A stretch of DNA of 64,000 bases from positions 310,001-374,000 of the forward strand of contig JALRMH010000005.1 in the NCBI GenBank assembly GCA_026119935.1, written 5' to 3'. The first letter of the stretch is position 1. Each line of letters starts with the position of its first letter. A model generated the notes under the pieces. That model searched no databases. It was not told the DNA's origin and was given only the letters and a program-made list of their open reading frames with translations. This document shows, piece by piece, positions 34,950-45,748 of this stretch. Both the position numbers and the translations under genes were made by a program. This stretch comes from Endothia cerciana. Taxonomy: Eukaryota > Ascomycota > Sordariomycetes > Diaporthales > Cryphonectriaceae.

Positions 34950-37199
34950 ATGTCTTCACAGGATGAGCAGTCCAACCTCCCAGACGGGGTTGTCTTCCCG
35001 GGTCTCCAATTCAATGCCGAGGAGCTCGAGGGCGTGGAGTTCAACTCCTTGCCGGCGTGTGAGCTCTCGCCGTGGTTGAAAGATCTTTTTCAGACAAATC
35101 CTACCCTGACTGCTGGCCTGTCATCAAGCCCAGAACTCCAGCCGAGACGCAGTCCTTCTGTGGTGACAGTTCGCCGGGGCTCGAGCGCGGGCTCGAGCGC
35201 GGGCTCCAACAAGTCTATACTCTCTGTTACTATCCAGGACAAGAACGGCAGAAAGAGCTCTGTGGAGATTGCCTGGGATCCCTCCTGGGACCCTCTGCTC
35301 AAGAGCCTCGCTTCTGAACACCAGCTGAACCAGCAGACCTCTGCCTCCCCGAAATCCCGAGCATCTCCCGCTCCTGTAAATACCCTTCGGCGTCACGCAC
35401 TGCCGGCTGCCATGAACGCTCCCCAGCCCCAAGCACCTCCGACTCCTGTGGATGCCCTCGAGCACCGGACGGCTGCGATTGCACGGAGCGTCCTGCAACA
35501 TAAGTTGCCAGTCGCTCCACATACCTCAGACTCTACAGCCGCCTACGTGGTGCCAGCTAGGCAGAATCTCCAGCGCAAACCCCAGACGACTGTTGCCCCG
35601 GCGAGGCGAACCTCCCCGCGTGCGCATCGTCCGCCGACCAAACGAGTTCCTCCTCTTTCAGATGTCTCGAATCGTCCACCGCTGCCATCAACGATCACGG
35701 CCTTTGTCAACCCCCATCACATACCGCGAAATCATGGCCGTGTGCCAGACAGGCGCGGGGTAAAGGACACGACGGTTGCGAATGACTTCTACTACTCGAT
35801 CAGTTATCTCCCTGAGCTCAGCCTGCCGTACAATGGCAAGTTAATAACCTACAGCGGGGTCGAGTTCGAGCCTGGCCTGCGGTTCACCTCCCAAGAGTTC
35901 TTGGAGTATCTCAAACGCGCGTCACAGAGAGCCGGCGGCACTCGCCATCCCGTCCTACGAATCCAGATCCAACCAGCCCAATCCAACCACCGGTATATTC
36001 GAGGCGGCGAGAGTTTCAAGTGCCGCTTCCTAGGTTGCCCGGACAGACGCGGGACGATCCTGAAGGGTCAGGTGCGCGTTTGTATCCAAGAGTTCAATGA
36101 TGAGAGAGGAGACTGGCTCAACCCTTACCACAATGCAGGGTACGTCCACCTCTTCTGCCTCGAGCGGCAGGTCAACCTGATCGAGCTTTGCCGTGACCCT
36201 ACCCTGCTCGTCCTCTCCGAGGATCGCAAATTTAAGCACGAGCCTCCTGCTACCACAAACTTGAGGGCCAACAACCCCATGGCCCTGAACGACCTGGAGA
36301 AGGGTGTTGTAGATAGCTGGGTTCGGGAGATCGGGGCCAGGTGGGAGGCATTCGTGGAGACGTATCCGGACGTCATGACGCGTCCGCCTTTCGCGCTTGA
36401 AGAAGATGAGAACCTATTCCACCGCCTCACAAAGGCCCACCTTCAGAACCCCGCTACGCAGACTATCCAGAGGAAGCGCAAGCTCGAGGCTGGCGGTAGG
36501 TTGACAAATCACCTTGACGAGTTCGTGGGCGATGTCAGCAAACAGGTCGAGACGCAGAAGCGGATGCGGGTCCAGCAGAGGCATGGTCAGAATCCGAAGA
36601 CCGTTACCCAGCCTGCCCCATCGCCTCAGCCTCCCCCCAAAAGGCATCACACAATTGCCCCTTCACACCTTCACCCTCTACAGAGCCAGCCGTCCGTAGC
36701 GACCGCAGGCCACCCGAGCCTCCCTGCCCATACAGATGGCTGGATGCCACATCAGGTAAACAGCATGCAGGTAGGTCCCCACGAGGAATATCCGCTAGAG
36801 CCTTTGCTCGGGGATGAGTTTCAAGGACTGCCGGGGCCGCCTGTCCTTCCTGCCGGCCAACAACCCCTTATAGACCCTACGCTACTCCAGCAGACACAGA
36901 CGCACCCTACTTGCTTTGGTGATCTCTCTAGCATGCCGGGCGAGCCTACCTCACCACGGCCAGCGAATATCGACAGCCCGTCCTTCTTCCAGATCAACAA
37001 CGTAGGAACCTCGGGCGTCCATGTTCTGCCTGGTAGCCATCAAGCGACGCTACCTGGCATTCTGCAGTCGCCTACGCGCCGGTTGTCTACAGCCCTGATC
37101 ACGCTAACAGACAATGATTTCGAGCCAAGACAGAGCTCCGTCCCTGACGCCCGGCCAAGCCTCTTCGAGACGCACCTCGGTGGCGTCGGTGGCGAGTAG
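34950..37199 (+). CDS. Fungal protein with possible zinc-binding core, disordered flanks
   Basis: A single exon of 749 codons; the ATG at 34950 follows CAGCA. Residues 1-270 are Ser/Pro/Arg-rich and probably disordered, including a repeat of GSSAGSSAGS from a duplicated 12-nt unit at 35178-35201. The conserved-looking core (about 275-500) contains FYYSISYLPELSLPYNGKLI, then FKCRFLGCPDRRGTILKGQV (about 356-375) and HNAGYVHLFC (about 394-403). The Cys and His spacing, CX4C followed by HX5HX2C, could bind one zinc ion. I have seen this core in many Sordariomycete proteins, without a function. A basic KRKLEAGG segment near residue 510 could be a nuclear signal, and the C-terminal 200 residues are Pro/Gln/His-rich. 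A nuclear role is a guess. Confidence 0.85.
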   Translation: MSSQDEQSNLPDGVVFPGLQFNAEELEGVEFNSLPACELSPWLKDLFQTNPTLTAGLSSSPELQPRRSPSVVTVRRGSSAGSSAGSNKSILSVTIQDKNGRKSSVEIAWDPSWDPLLKSLASEHQLNQQTSASPKSRASPAPVNTLRRHALPAAMNAPQPQAPPTPVDALEHRTAAIARSVLQHKLPVAPHTSDSTAAYVVPARQNLQRKPQTTVAPARRTSPRAHRPPTKRVPPLSDVSNRPPLPSTITAFVNPHHIPRNHGRVPDRRGVKDTTVANDFYYSISYLPELSLPYNGKLITYSGVEFEPGLRFTSQEFLEYLKRASQRAGGTRHPVLRIQIQPAQSNHRYIRGGESFKCRFLGCPDRRGTILKGQVRVCIQEFNDERGDWLNPYHNAGYVHLFCLERQVNLIELCRDPTLLVLSEDRKFKHEPPATTNLRANNPMALNDLEKGVVDSWVREIGARWEAFVETYPDVMTRPPFALEEDENLFHRLTKAHLQNPATQTIQRKRKLEAGGRLTNHLDEFVGDVSKQVETQKRMRVQQRHGQNPKTVTQPAPSPQPPPKRHHTIAPSHLHPLQSQPSVATAGHPSLPAHTDGWMPHQVNSMQVGPHEEYPLEPLLGDEFQGLPGPPVLPAGQQPLIDPTLLQQTQTHPTCFGDLSSMPGEPTSPRPANIDSPSFFQINNVGTSGVHVLPGSHQATLPGILQSPTRRLSTALITLTDNDFEPRQSSVPDARPSLFETHLGGVGGE

Positions 37200-39822
37200 C
37201 AATATAGAGGCTGTCCTTCTTCACGCCCTTGAGCAGGAGGCGGCGGTCGAGGCTGGGCCGAGTTCCCGCATCGAGGAGACTGGTCAGTCGTCGGGGTGCC
37301 AAGTCGACTGACCTGCTGGCCAGAACGGTCCCTCACGTCGCCTATCTCCTTGTCTGACATCATGATGTGTAGTAGTGTACAGACATACCTTTGTTCCACC
37401 TTGTCGAAGCATCCTTGTCGTTATGCCCGATTCGGCGTACGGTCTGGTAGGTTAGCGAGCGAGTTTTCTCTGATTAAATAGAAATCTAGCAATAGAGAGT
37501 GAGCGCATCCTTGGCCTCCCCAATCGGGATCCGTCGGTGATGCCGTCTGAAAGAAAGCCTCGTGATAATAGAGTCGATATTCCTGTCCGGTCACGCCTGC
37601 AGTCGCCTCAGGATGGATGCACGTAAATAGTCGGCGCAGCCGTCTCATCGGGCACGTGCTTACGCGGCGCGTGCTGCGTAATGTGGTTTGATGTTCGGAC
37701 CTGCGCGGGCGGGCGGGTTTACCAGGCTCCTCATGGGACAGAACCGACCCCGTATGCACGTAAGACGGGATGCACGTCTGTTCCTGCCGCTGATGGTCCT
37801 TGGCTTGCCCTTCCTCTGGACGCCCTCGAGTCCAGATGCAGGCCCAGACGGCCACCGCGGCCAAAGCCAGGATGATGCCACCAGCCACCTGCTTGCAGAG
37901 CCAGGGCCCACCAACCTGATGATCCTCCCGGGGCGGCTTGCTGCGCACGACCGGCGAGGCCGAGGGGCCAAACCTTTGGCGTGCGGGCGCCCTTTGTCTA
38001 TGCGCGTACAGACCGGACGGAATAGAGCAGGTGGCCAGCCAGCCTGGGACAGACTGGATGTTCCCGGAGGGGCAAACGAGCAATTCAGCTCTCGATCCAC
38101 CATGTATGTATGTATCACTGTGCCTGGCTGCAGCCAGCAGCATCGAGTGGATCATGGTGAGATTGACTGCGCCCCTCCCCGATGGGGTCCGGTGTAATAA
38201 AGTTATCGCCTCGTAAGGGGAGTGAGTGGCTGTACTGTAGGTATCATTTTCTGATCAGGGCCCCAGGAACCAAGGCCCTCTTTTTTTTCTTCCCCCTCCC
38301 TCTCTTCTTCCTCCTGGGTGCCGATCTCACCTGCCACGACTCCAAGGCGCCGACTCGCCAGCTGACACACGGGCATTTTCTTTATCTCGACGACCATCGT
38401 CCGCCCTCCTGCCCATCCCCAGTGCCTCCTCCTGTGCCATTCGAGGTCGGACGTCACACGGCCGCATGCGGCAGGTCAGGCATCTTACCCTAGCCTTGGA
38501 CCGCGTTCTCGAGGGATAAGAGTGATCAGCGGACCGCAACGGTGACGGCATACAAAGGGAACCCAGCCGGAACCGGGCTCAGCCCTCGTCATTGTTTCTT
38601 TATCTCTGCACACGCCACATGCAAGCCGGGGTCCCTCAAGTCCAGGTTTCTTTATTCGCGACGAGCCAAGTTGCGCCAGGATACTACCGACACCCATTCG
38701 CCAACCATGTGCCCGTCGATACCCCGCGCCGACTGAGTCTGGCCCCCTTCAGACCTTGCGGAGACCACGACATCGGATGACAACATCGGAAGGTGCAGAT
38801 CATCTATCTCTGTAGACTAGGGCCAGGAAAGGAGGGAGTCCTACCACAAAGGCCAGGCAGGGCCTTGTGACGCGACGGATTGAGGGCTTTTCGAAACGAC
38901 CCGGCCCTCCCACGCAGCCTTGCCTGATCGGACCCCTCGTGCCGGATCATCCTCCTGCCCCCAGAGGCCCTGGTTTGCCGTTCCTTTGCGTTCCGCCGCG
39001 TGCCTAGCATCGATCCTTTGTAGGTCTTGCCGCCGGGGTGGCCGTTCTTCGAGAGAAGGGTGACCCAACCGACGGGAGGGACTTCAGCCTGGAAGCATAC
39101 GGGAGAGTGAGGCTAGCCTCCTGGGCAGCATCATCAGCGCTAGCATCGTTCCCGGCCTTTGCCTGGCGCTGGTCTTTCTGGCGTGCAGTGCATGTGTACA
39201 GTGAGTGGCCTGCAGGTGGTGTGGTCCCTGGATTTTCTCCAATTTGAACCGCACATATCTCCCTCTCGTCCTCCTCGCCCTTCCCTCTCCTAAGATCACC
39301 TAGCCTAAGGGCGCTGTACTCTCTGCGTCTGAGTCTCGACAACACCCTGTGTTTTAAAATATTGTATTATCTCTTTCTTGGTCTCTTTCCCTCTCCTTGC
39401 CCTCCGCCCTTCCTCGCCTACCCACCCGGATCACGATCGCAGATCTGGCCAGACACGCACGCGCACGCCCGTGGTGCGTGAGAAGAGACAACGTCGCGGC
39501 CCGCCGATTCGTCCTGAACCAGCCCAGTAGATATACACAGCGCCGCGGCCAAGGTCTCACAGAGGCGGCCTCCTGCATCTCGACGGTCAATCGCAAGCAG
39601 CCAAGTGGAGAACACTCAACCACCCTCCCACCCCCGGTGCGCTGGACCCCCGGCCAAGGCCTGGTCCAGCCCTACACACCACCGCCCGACAGCGGACGAC
39701 AATATATGCTCCTGCGCATGCGCCTCTCGATTGGGACATATAAGGACGAGCCCCGCCCTCGCCCGTCACGGCGCGTTGTCGCTGCAGCTGCCGAGTGCGC
39801 AGCGAATCGAAGGACGCCTACG
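37200..39822. other. Long intergenic region, PDE1 5' side
   Basis: 2.6 kb with no recognisable gene. Overlapping open frames of 244 codons (37421-38155 minus), 169 codons (37688-38197 plus) and 152 codons (37660-38118 minus) compete for the same bases, as expected by chance in GC-rich DNA. Pyrimidine-rich tracts at 38277-38324 and 39369-39420 may mark promoter or transcription-start areas of the phosphodiesterase gene. Confidence 0.4.
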
Positions 39823-42755
39823 ATGACAGGCGAGGCGAGGGTGCCGGCAGCCGCCGGGGACGGGTCGACAGGCTCGGCGCATGCGCATGCAGGCGCGTCG
39901 TCATCGTCATCTGCACCTGCAGCACCTGAAGCTGCGCTGCAAGTCATAATACTGGTGAGTCGCAGTGCCGTTTCCTCGTGTCTCTCGTTGTCATCTAGGC
40001 CCTGCCTTTGTCGGTTTTTTGGCTTTCTTATCCCCCCATTGCGCGACCCCGACTCACGTTCGCCTTGCTCTCAAACGCCGAACCTGCACGAGACAGCCTG
40101 CTTTGCCTAGAGAACACAGGGCCCCGGCGCACCAACCTTGGCTCTGATTCGGTACTTTGTTGGGCCAGACCCAGCACACGCCCTGATACGCCTTCTAGAA
40201 GCTTTCCTGGGCCCGATTTTGACATTTCATCCTCTCATCTGCCCTGTCATATATCCGGGCCGGGTTGGCTTGGGTCTGCTGGACCCGCACCCCCCAGCCC
40301 AAGCTTTCTTCCAGAAGCATGTCATCTTCAAGGTTCAGCCTGCCCAGCCTGTCACTCGCGACCCGTGGACTGCTCATCTGCCTCTTCCGGCGGAGCATAA
40401 GATTTCTGGGCGCTTATTGGGTAACCACTCTTGAATAATAATAAAAATGAGGAGAAAAAAAAAAGGAAAAAAAAAAGGCCGAGCATCGGTTCCCTCCCAG
40501 CTCCACTACCAGCAAAACATATTCGCACAACAATGGTACCTCGCCTCGGAACCAGTAAGGCTCGGGGGACAAAGACAAATGGCGTGACGTCTGTGGGCTT
40601 GCAAGTGCAGGTACCTAAACCTGCGCTCCGCGGAAACGGCTAGGACACATGGAACCCAGGGATCTGGTCGGGTGTGGATCATCACAGCTCCTCCTCAGAG
40701 GACCCTCCGTTCACCCGAGCTCCCTGACAGCAGCCCCTGCGCAAGCCAAGCAGGCCCACTCTTCCGAGATCCGTCACCAGATCGAGACTCCACAATTTCA
40801 GCCTCATCCGATGGCATGGGTCCAGCCTGCTCGCTTCAAGTGGAGTGGTCATAGCCCCCAAACTGACCCCGTCACCCCTATGGTACTTCGGTGCGATACC
40901 AGAGAAGACGCCAGTCGGGACTGGGGCTGGTTCACTTGACCATGCCAAGCTACAGCCGCCCTGGCTACTGGCACGCTGGCATCTCACAACGGTGCCACGC
41001 TAGCACGATCATCGCGCTGCAACCGGCCCACGCTGCTGACACGTTCTACGATAGGGCTCGCAGGGAGGACCGCTGGAGTCGAATTGCACTGCATTCCTCG
41101 TGCGGTCGCTAGCCTCAGGATGGAGAAAAGGCTCCTTGATGGCTGTCGACGCCGGCGTGCACCTGGGCGCCATAACACGCATTCTCGAGGACACACAACC
41201 AGCGGACCTTGGGAAGACCGAAGAGCTAGCGTTGCCATACGTATTACAGACCGGACCCTTTGCCGGGTTGAAGGTGTACTCTGCATCGGCGAAAGCCAAT
41301 GCCGCGAGAATACAGGGCGACCTGGTAGATACGTATCTTATCACACACCCTCATCTCGACCACATCTCCGGGTTCGTCATCAACACGGCAGGGCTTGCAG
41401 GCCCACGGCGGAAGAAGCTTGCTGGACTACCGGCGACAATACAGGCGCTCAAGACACACATATTCAACAATGTGATATGGCCGAATCTGTCAGATGAAGA
41501 CCACGGTGCCGGGCTCTTCACCTACCTACGGCTGAACGAAGGCGGATCCCCGGCAATGGGCAACATCGACGGCTACTTGGAATTCAATGAGGGTCTCTCG
41601 GTCAAGACATGGAGCGTGAGCCACGGTCATCTCATAGAAAGGCAACCCCATCGCGGCAGTGGTAGCAACACCCGCTATGGGAGCTTGGACGCATCGTCAG
41701 GGACCCTGGGTTTCAACACGGGCATGCTCAGCCCAAGATCAGTAGCACACCACGCCGCGAGTCCAGGACTCGCCAGCTACTTCCAGCACTACCAGCTGAA
41801 TCTCGCTCACGAGCGCGCCCAGTCCATCCTCCCGGGATCTGGGGCACCATCGGGGGTGCGTGGACCCCCTGGAATAGGCTTGAGTGGTGGACATAGCCCG
41901 ACGGAGATACCGTGCGTATACGACAGCTGCTCCTACTTCATACGCGATGTGGAGACCGGCGTCGAAGTCTTGATATTTGGCGATGTCGAGGGCGACAGCA
42001 TATCGATGCACCCGCGAAATCTGTACATCTGGCAGGAAGCCGCACCGAAGATCGCGGCAGGCAAGCTGAAAGCCATCCTCATCGAATGCAGCTACGATGA
42101 TAGCCGGCCCGTCGACAGGCTGTTTGGCCACCTGACACCTTCCTTTCTGATCCAGGAAATGACTGTTCTCGCTGAGGAAGTGAAAGGCTTCAAGGCGCGA
42201 CAGGCCGCGGAACCCAAGGAAGCAGAAGACCCCCGGCGCGCGGGCAAGCGCAAGCGCGACGGGCCAGATGAGCTGACCATCGCGGGACGTCGCAGGGTGA
42301 CGAGGGCGGTGACGCGCGACTGGGGCAATATGAGCACCACCAGCGAGGAGCCCGTCAGCCCGAGGACCATCAAGTCCCAGTGGCTGAGCGGCTCGCAGGC
42401 GCAAGGGCGGATGGAGGCGAAAGGCTCCGGGGCGTCTGAGTCCCCGCCACCGTCGGCGCCCGCGGCGCAGCGTGCTCTAGGGAGCCTGGTGAGGCACTAC
42501 GCGGCGACCTCGAGCCCGAGTCCTGGGACGTCGGTGCCGCAACCACCACCACGGTCCTCGGCAGCGGTCCTGGACACCCTGCCACAGCTGTCGGGGGTCA
42601 AGGTTGTGGTCATACATATGAAGGACACGCTGAACGATGATCCGCCTATAGGAGAGACGATACTGGAAGAGCTGAGGGAGCATGAGGCGTTCATGGACAC
42701 GCCGCTGGGGTGTGAGTGGGTGATCTCAGAGGTTGGCCAGAGCCTGCTGCTGTGA
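39823..42755 (+). CDS. PDE1: Class II 3',5'-cyclic-nucleotide phosphodiesterase (low-affinity, PDE1 type)
   Basis: It hydrolyses cAMP, and often cGMP, to the 5' nucleotide and so damps cAMP signalling. Exons 39823..39954 and 41055..42755 are separated by an 1100-bp intron and give 610 residues. Exon 1 has an Ala/Ser/His-rich leader and ends in LQVIIL. Exon 2 starts GSQGGPLESNCTAFLVRS, so the junction restores the family's first strand and glycine loop. The class II signature HPHLDHISG is at about residues 142-150, and a second metal-ligand block is SVSHGHLIERQ. YFIRDVETGVEVLIFGDVE and ECSYDDSRPVDRLFGHLTP complete the catalytic metallo-beta-lactamase-like core. A basic Pro/Ser-rich insert (about 420-540) precedes the last helix. 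Upstream in-frame ATGs exist, so the N-terminus is the least certain part. Confidence 0.92.
39955..41054 (+). other. 1.1-kb intron in the PDE1 gene
   Basis: The donor GTGAGT at 39955 and acceptor at 41053-41054 join the LQVIIL strand to GSQGGP. The length is about ten times the window's typical intron. It includes an A-rich stretch at 40438-40478. No exon is visible inside. Confidence 0.75.
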
Positions 42756-43386
42756 TTCTTATTCTTCCATGGGCTATGATACGGCGTAACGTTTTTGGCT
42801 CGGGCCTATACGCGCCTCGTCAACTGGCTGAAGCTGGCAATCTTGTTCCCCGAAGGTAGCATGTCAATCTCCTAGTTCCGAGGCAGAAACCTCTTATATT
42901 ATTTCTTATTCGTTTCGGCTCGCAAGAATTACTGGCAGATGTCGCGGGGTCTCCTCGGTCTGTTCAGTGAGCCGGGGGGGGAGGCAATGAGATGAGATGA
43001 AAATCATAGCCGTAGGAGCCTGGAGGTGTGTTGTTTTAGGGCAACAGAGACGTAGAGATACCACGGGAAATCGGGAGCTTCACGAAGGCTTCGGACCTGA
43101 TAGAGATACACAGCATCCGATATTAGTGAACATGAAATGAACATGGATGTAAGCCCACCGCAGGAGGTGGGGGTTGTGTGGTGGGGGATAGCGGGGCACT
43201 ACACTACCGAGGTGCACTATTAAGTGTTATCGACAGGGGGAGCAGTGCATGACCTCACTGATGGAGGGGTTCTGGATTCCAAATATCACATCATCAAACC
43301 CCTCCCCAGGCCCAAAACCTCACCGAGCCTGGCGTCGAGTCGAAGTCCCCTAGTTAAAAGCTCTTGGTCAACCACGTCCGATCTTG
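42756..43386. other. Intergenic spacer
   Basis: 631 bp between PDE1 and the flavin-reductase gene, both on plus. It holds the 3' end of the first and the promoter of the second. No gene, repeat or RNA is seen; a short G8 tract lies near 42976. Confidence 0.5.
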
Positions 43387-44472
43387 ATGCTCCCACGACC
43401 ACACATCAGAAGAGCCCTCAACCCCCTACCGCGGCTCCGCCCCTCCCGCCGAACCTCCTCCACCCTCAAGATGAAAGAATCCGAGATCAAGCGCAACCCC
43501 CACCCGGACTTCAAGGCCGTCGAGTCCTCCCGCCCGGCCTGGGACCGCGACGCGACCTTCAGGTACACACAGACGCCCTCGCCCTCGTGGAGGTTCGGGG
43601 GCGGCGCGAATGACCTCCCCGCCGGGGGCGGCGCCGCCGCCGCCAGCCATGTCACGATCGACCCCTACGCCGAGGGCCGGGCGCCCGTGAACAACTACAA
43701 GCTCCTGATCAGCGCCGTCGTCCCGCGGCCCATCGCCTTCGTGTCGACGGCGTCCGCGGACGGTCGGACGACGAACCTAGCGCCCTTCTCGTACTTCCAG
43801 GTCATCAACCACGACCCGCCGCTGTTCATCATCGGGTTCGCGAGCTCGCTGGGGCAGGCCGCGGCGGCCAAGCACACCCTGCACAACCTGCACGCGACGG
43901 GCGAGTGCACCATCAACATCATCTCGGAGCAGTACATCGAGGCGGCCAACAGCACGAGCGTCAACGCGCCGTACGGCGCGAGCGAGTGGGCCGTGAGCGG
44001 GCTGACGCCCGGGTACGACTGCGAGACGGTCCGGCCGGCGAGGGTCAGGGAGGCCGTCTTCAGCATCGAGGGCAAGCTGGAGAGCGTCAGGGAGTTCGAG
44101 AGCCGGAGCCAGCCGGGCAGGATGAGCGGGACGATGGCGGTGGTGGAGGGGACGCGATTCTGGGTGAGGGAGGACGCGATCAACGAGGAGAGGAACATTA
44201 TCGACCCTGCGGTATGTCTGAATTATGCCCTGGTCTCGACACCTGCCAATACACACGGCTGACGTGCTAATTCGTCTCGATAGGTCCTGCGCCCCATGAG
44301 CAGGCTGGGCGGCATCACGTACGGCCGCACCGTCGAGGGCATCGAGCTTCCCCGCCCGGACTTTGAGGAGGACCTGGGCGGGATGGAAGCGTACAAGAAG
44401 CTCGAGGCCGAGAGAGGGGAGGTGCGGATGGGAGGATTTGAGCCCCATTACCAGAGCTCCGCAGGCCGCTGA
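43387..44472 (+). CDS. Flavin-reductase-like domain flavoprotein, possible mitochondrial presequence
   Basis: Exons 43387..44211 and 44284..44472 (intron 72 bp) encode 337 residues from the first ATG, or 309 from the next in-frame ATG at 43471. The 28-residue extension (MLPRPHIRRALNPLPRLRPS, then RRTSSTLK) is Arg-rich without acids, like a mitochondrial presequence. The FMN-binding flavin-reductase fold begins at about residue 100 with NNYKLLISAVVPRPIAFVST and continues with TNLAPFSYFQVINHDPPLF and GECTINIISEQYIEAAN. The C-terminal exon supplies RPMSRLGGITYGRT. Members bind FMN and transfer electrons from NAD(P)H or serve as ferric-chelate or flavin-dependent partner proteins; the substrate is unknown here. 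Confidence 0.92.
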
Positions 44473-45748
44473 GCAAGCATATCCGAGTATATTCGCCAGC
44501 CATGCGAGTTACATCATATGTCGGATGGGTATAGAAGGCGATAGACACACGAAGACTACTTTGGCGCAGTATATACACGCGGAATCTACGATTGCCAGAG
44601 CGTCCGTCTCAGCGCGTGGCCGTTCCCTCCCGCTTCGGCATCCGACTCCATTGAGGCTGTCGGCCAGAAGCTGCCACTGCTCAACGAAGCCGCTCTGAAC
44701 AGTCTCTCCCTTGTAGCTCGGCATCTCCTCACCCCCGAACGTTATGACCGCCGTTGTGAGGCGGCGGCGCCTTGGTAGTTCTTGTACAGTTACATAACGA
44801 AGGCGTAAAAGCTTTTTCTTCTTTCTTTCTTCTTATCACTAAATTGGCGCATGGTCTTCAGTACTCGTGGGTGTAACAACCACTAACGTCCCTCCCTATC
44901 TTGAAGTATACTGGATATTAGTAGCTCTTCCTTTTTTTTTTTTTTTTTCTTTTTTTCTTTTCCGAGAAGATACCTGAAGGTTGTCCTCCAAGAAGGAGGG
45001 GAAAGAAGACAAGGAAACCGAAAGTAAGACTTTTTCTTTCTTGTCTGCTGTTTTTCTCTGAGATTTTCTGCGTCCCTCAACAGGGCACGAGAGGGAGGAG
45101 CAACTATGTCGGTAACAGAACGTAGACACAGCGGTGAATACGAAGAAAGAATGGAATCAAGAGTGGGGCGTGGGGGCTCTGCTTGGGCGTCGTGGACGGG
45201 TAGAGGTGGGCCCATGGGTTGGTGGGGACGATATATCTCGGGATCCTACGTGCCTATCTAGTGAGGAAGGATACTGGGACATGCAATCTGGATGTTGGAG
45301 TTCGAGATGCTCGAAGCCCACACTCTGTAAGAACGGACACTGCCGCCGCTTGCCATCTCGTTGTGGAAACCACGAGCAGCGCCCCTCGTACTATATGACG
45401 ATCCCGGATCCTTCAAAGCCTTGCCAATACCTGGCGGCAATCCTTCCCCTCGTCAGTGCCGGGCTGCAGCGCGCTAGCTATAGGAAGACCGCTTTGCATC
45501 CGGTCCGGTATCACTGCGTCGGTCAGATAAGCTGCCACAACTTAAACAGCATGGGCGGCTTATCTTCGGTGCAAGATTACTGCAGGTCATAAAAGCGACG
45601 GCCAGGCCTCACCGCAGACGTCTCTGTCTGCCCCGAGCAAGCCGACACCTCCGCGTCTCCACCATATCCCATATATGCCTGGCAACTTCATGTCGGATGT
45701 GCACAACGGCAAGTCTTCCCAAGCCCTGCCCATTCGAAACAAACAGCC
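44473..45748. other. Intergenic spacer with T17 tract
   Basis: 1.28 kb between two plus-strand genes, with a run of 17 T at 44932-44948 inside a pyrimidine-rich stretch reaching about 44960. No protein or RNA gene is recognised. Confidence 0.5.

Noticed and set aside
37421..38155. 244-codon minus-strand frame with a hydrophobic segment (VAGGIILALAAVAVWACIW)
   Set aside because: Two other frames of 152 and 169 codons are open over the same bases, codon use is not convincing and no family resemblance was seen; chance in GC-rich DNA is the simpler explanation.
41739..42404. 221-codon minus-strand frame in PDE1
   Set aside because: Shadow of the plus-strand PDE1 catalytic frame.
43777..44448. 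223-codon minus-strand frame over the flavin-reductase gene
   Set aside because: Mirror of strong GC3 codon bias; the plus frame shows the domain.
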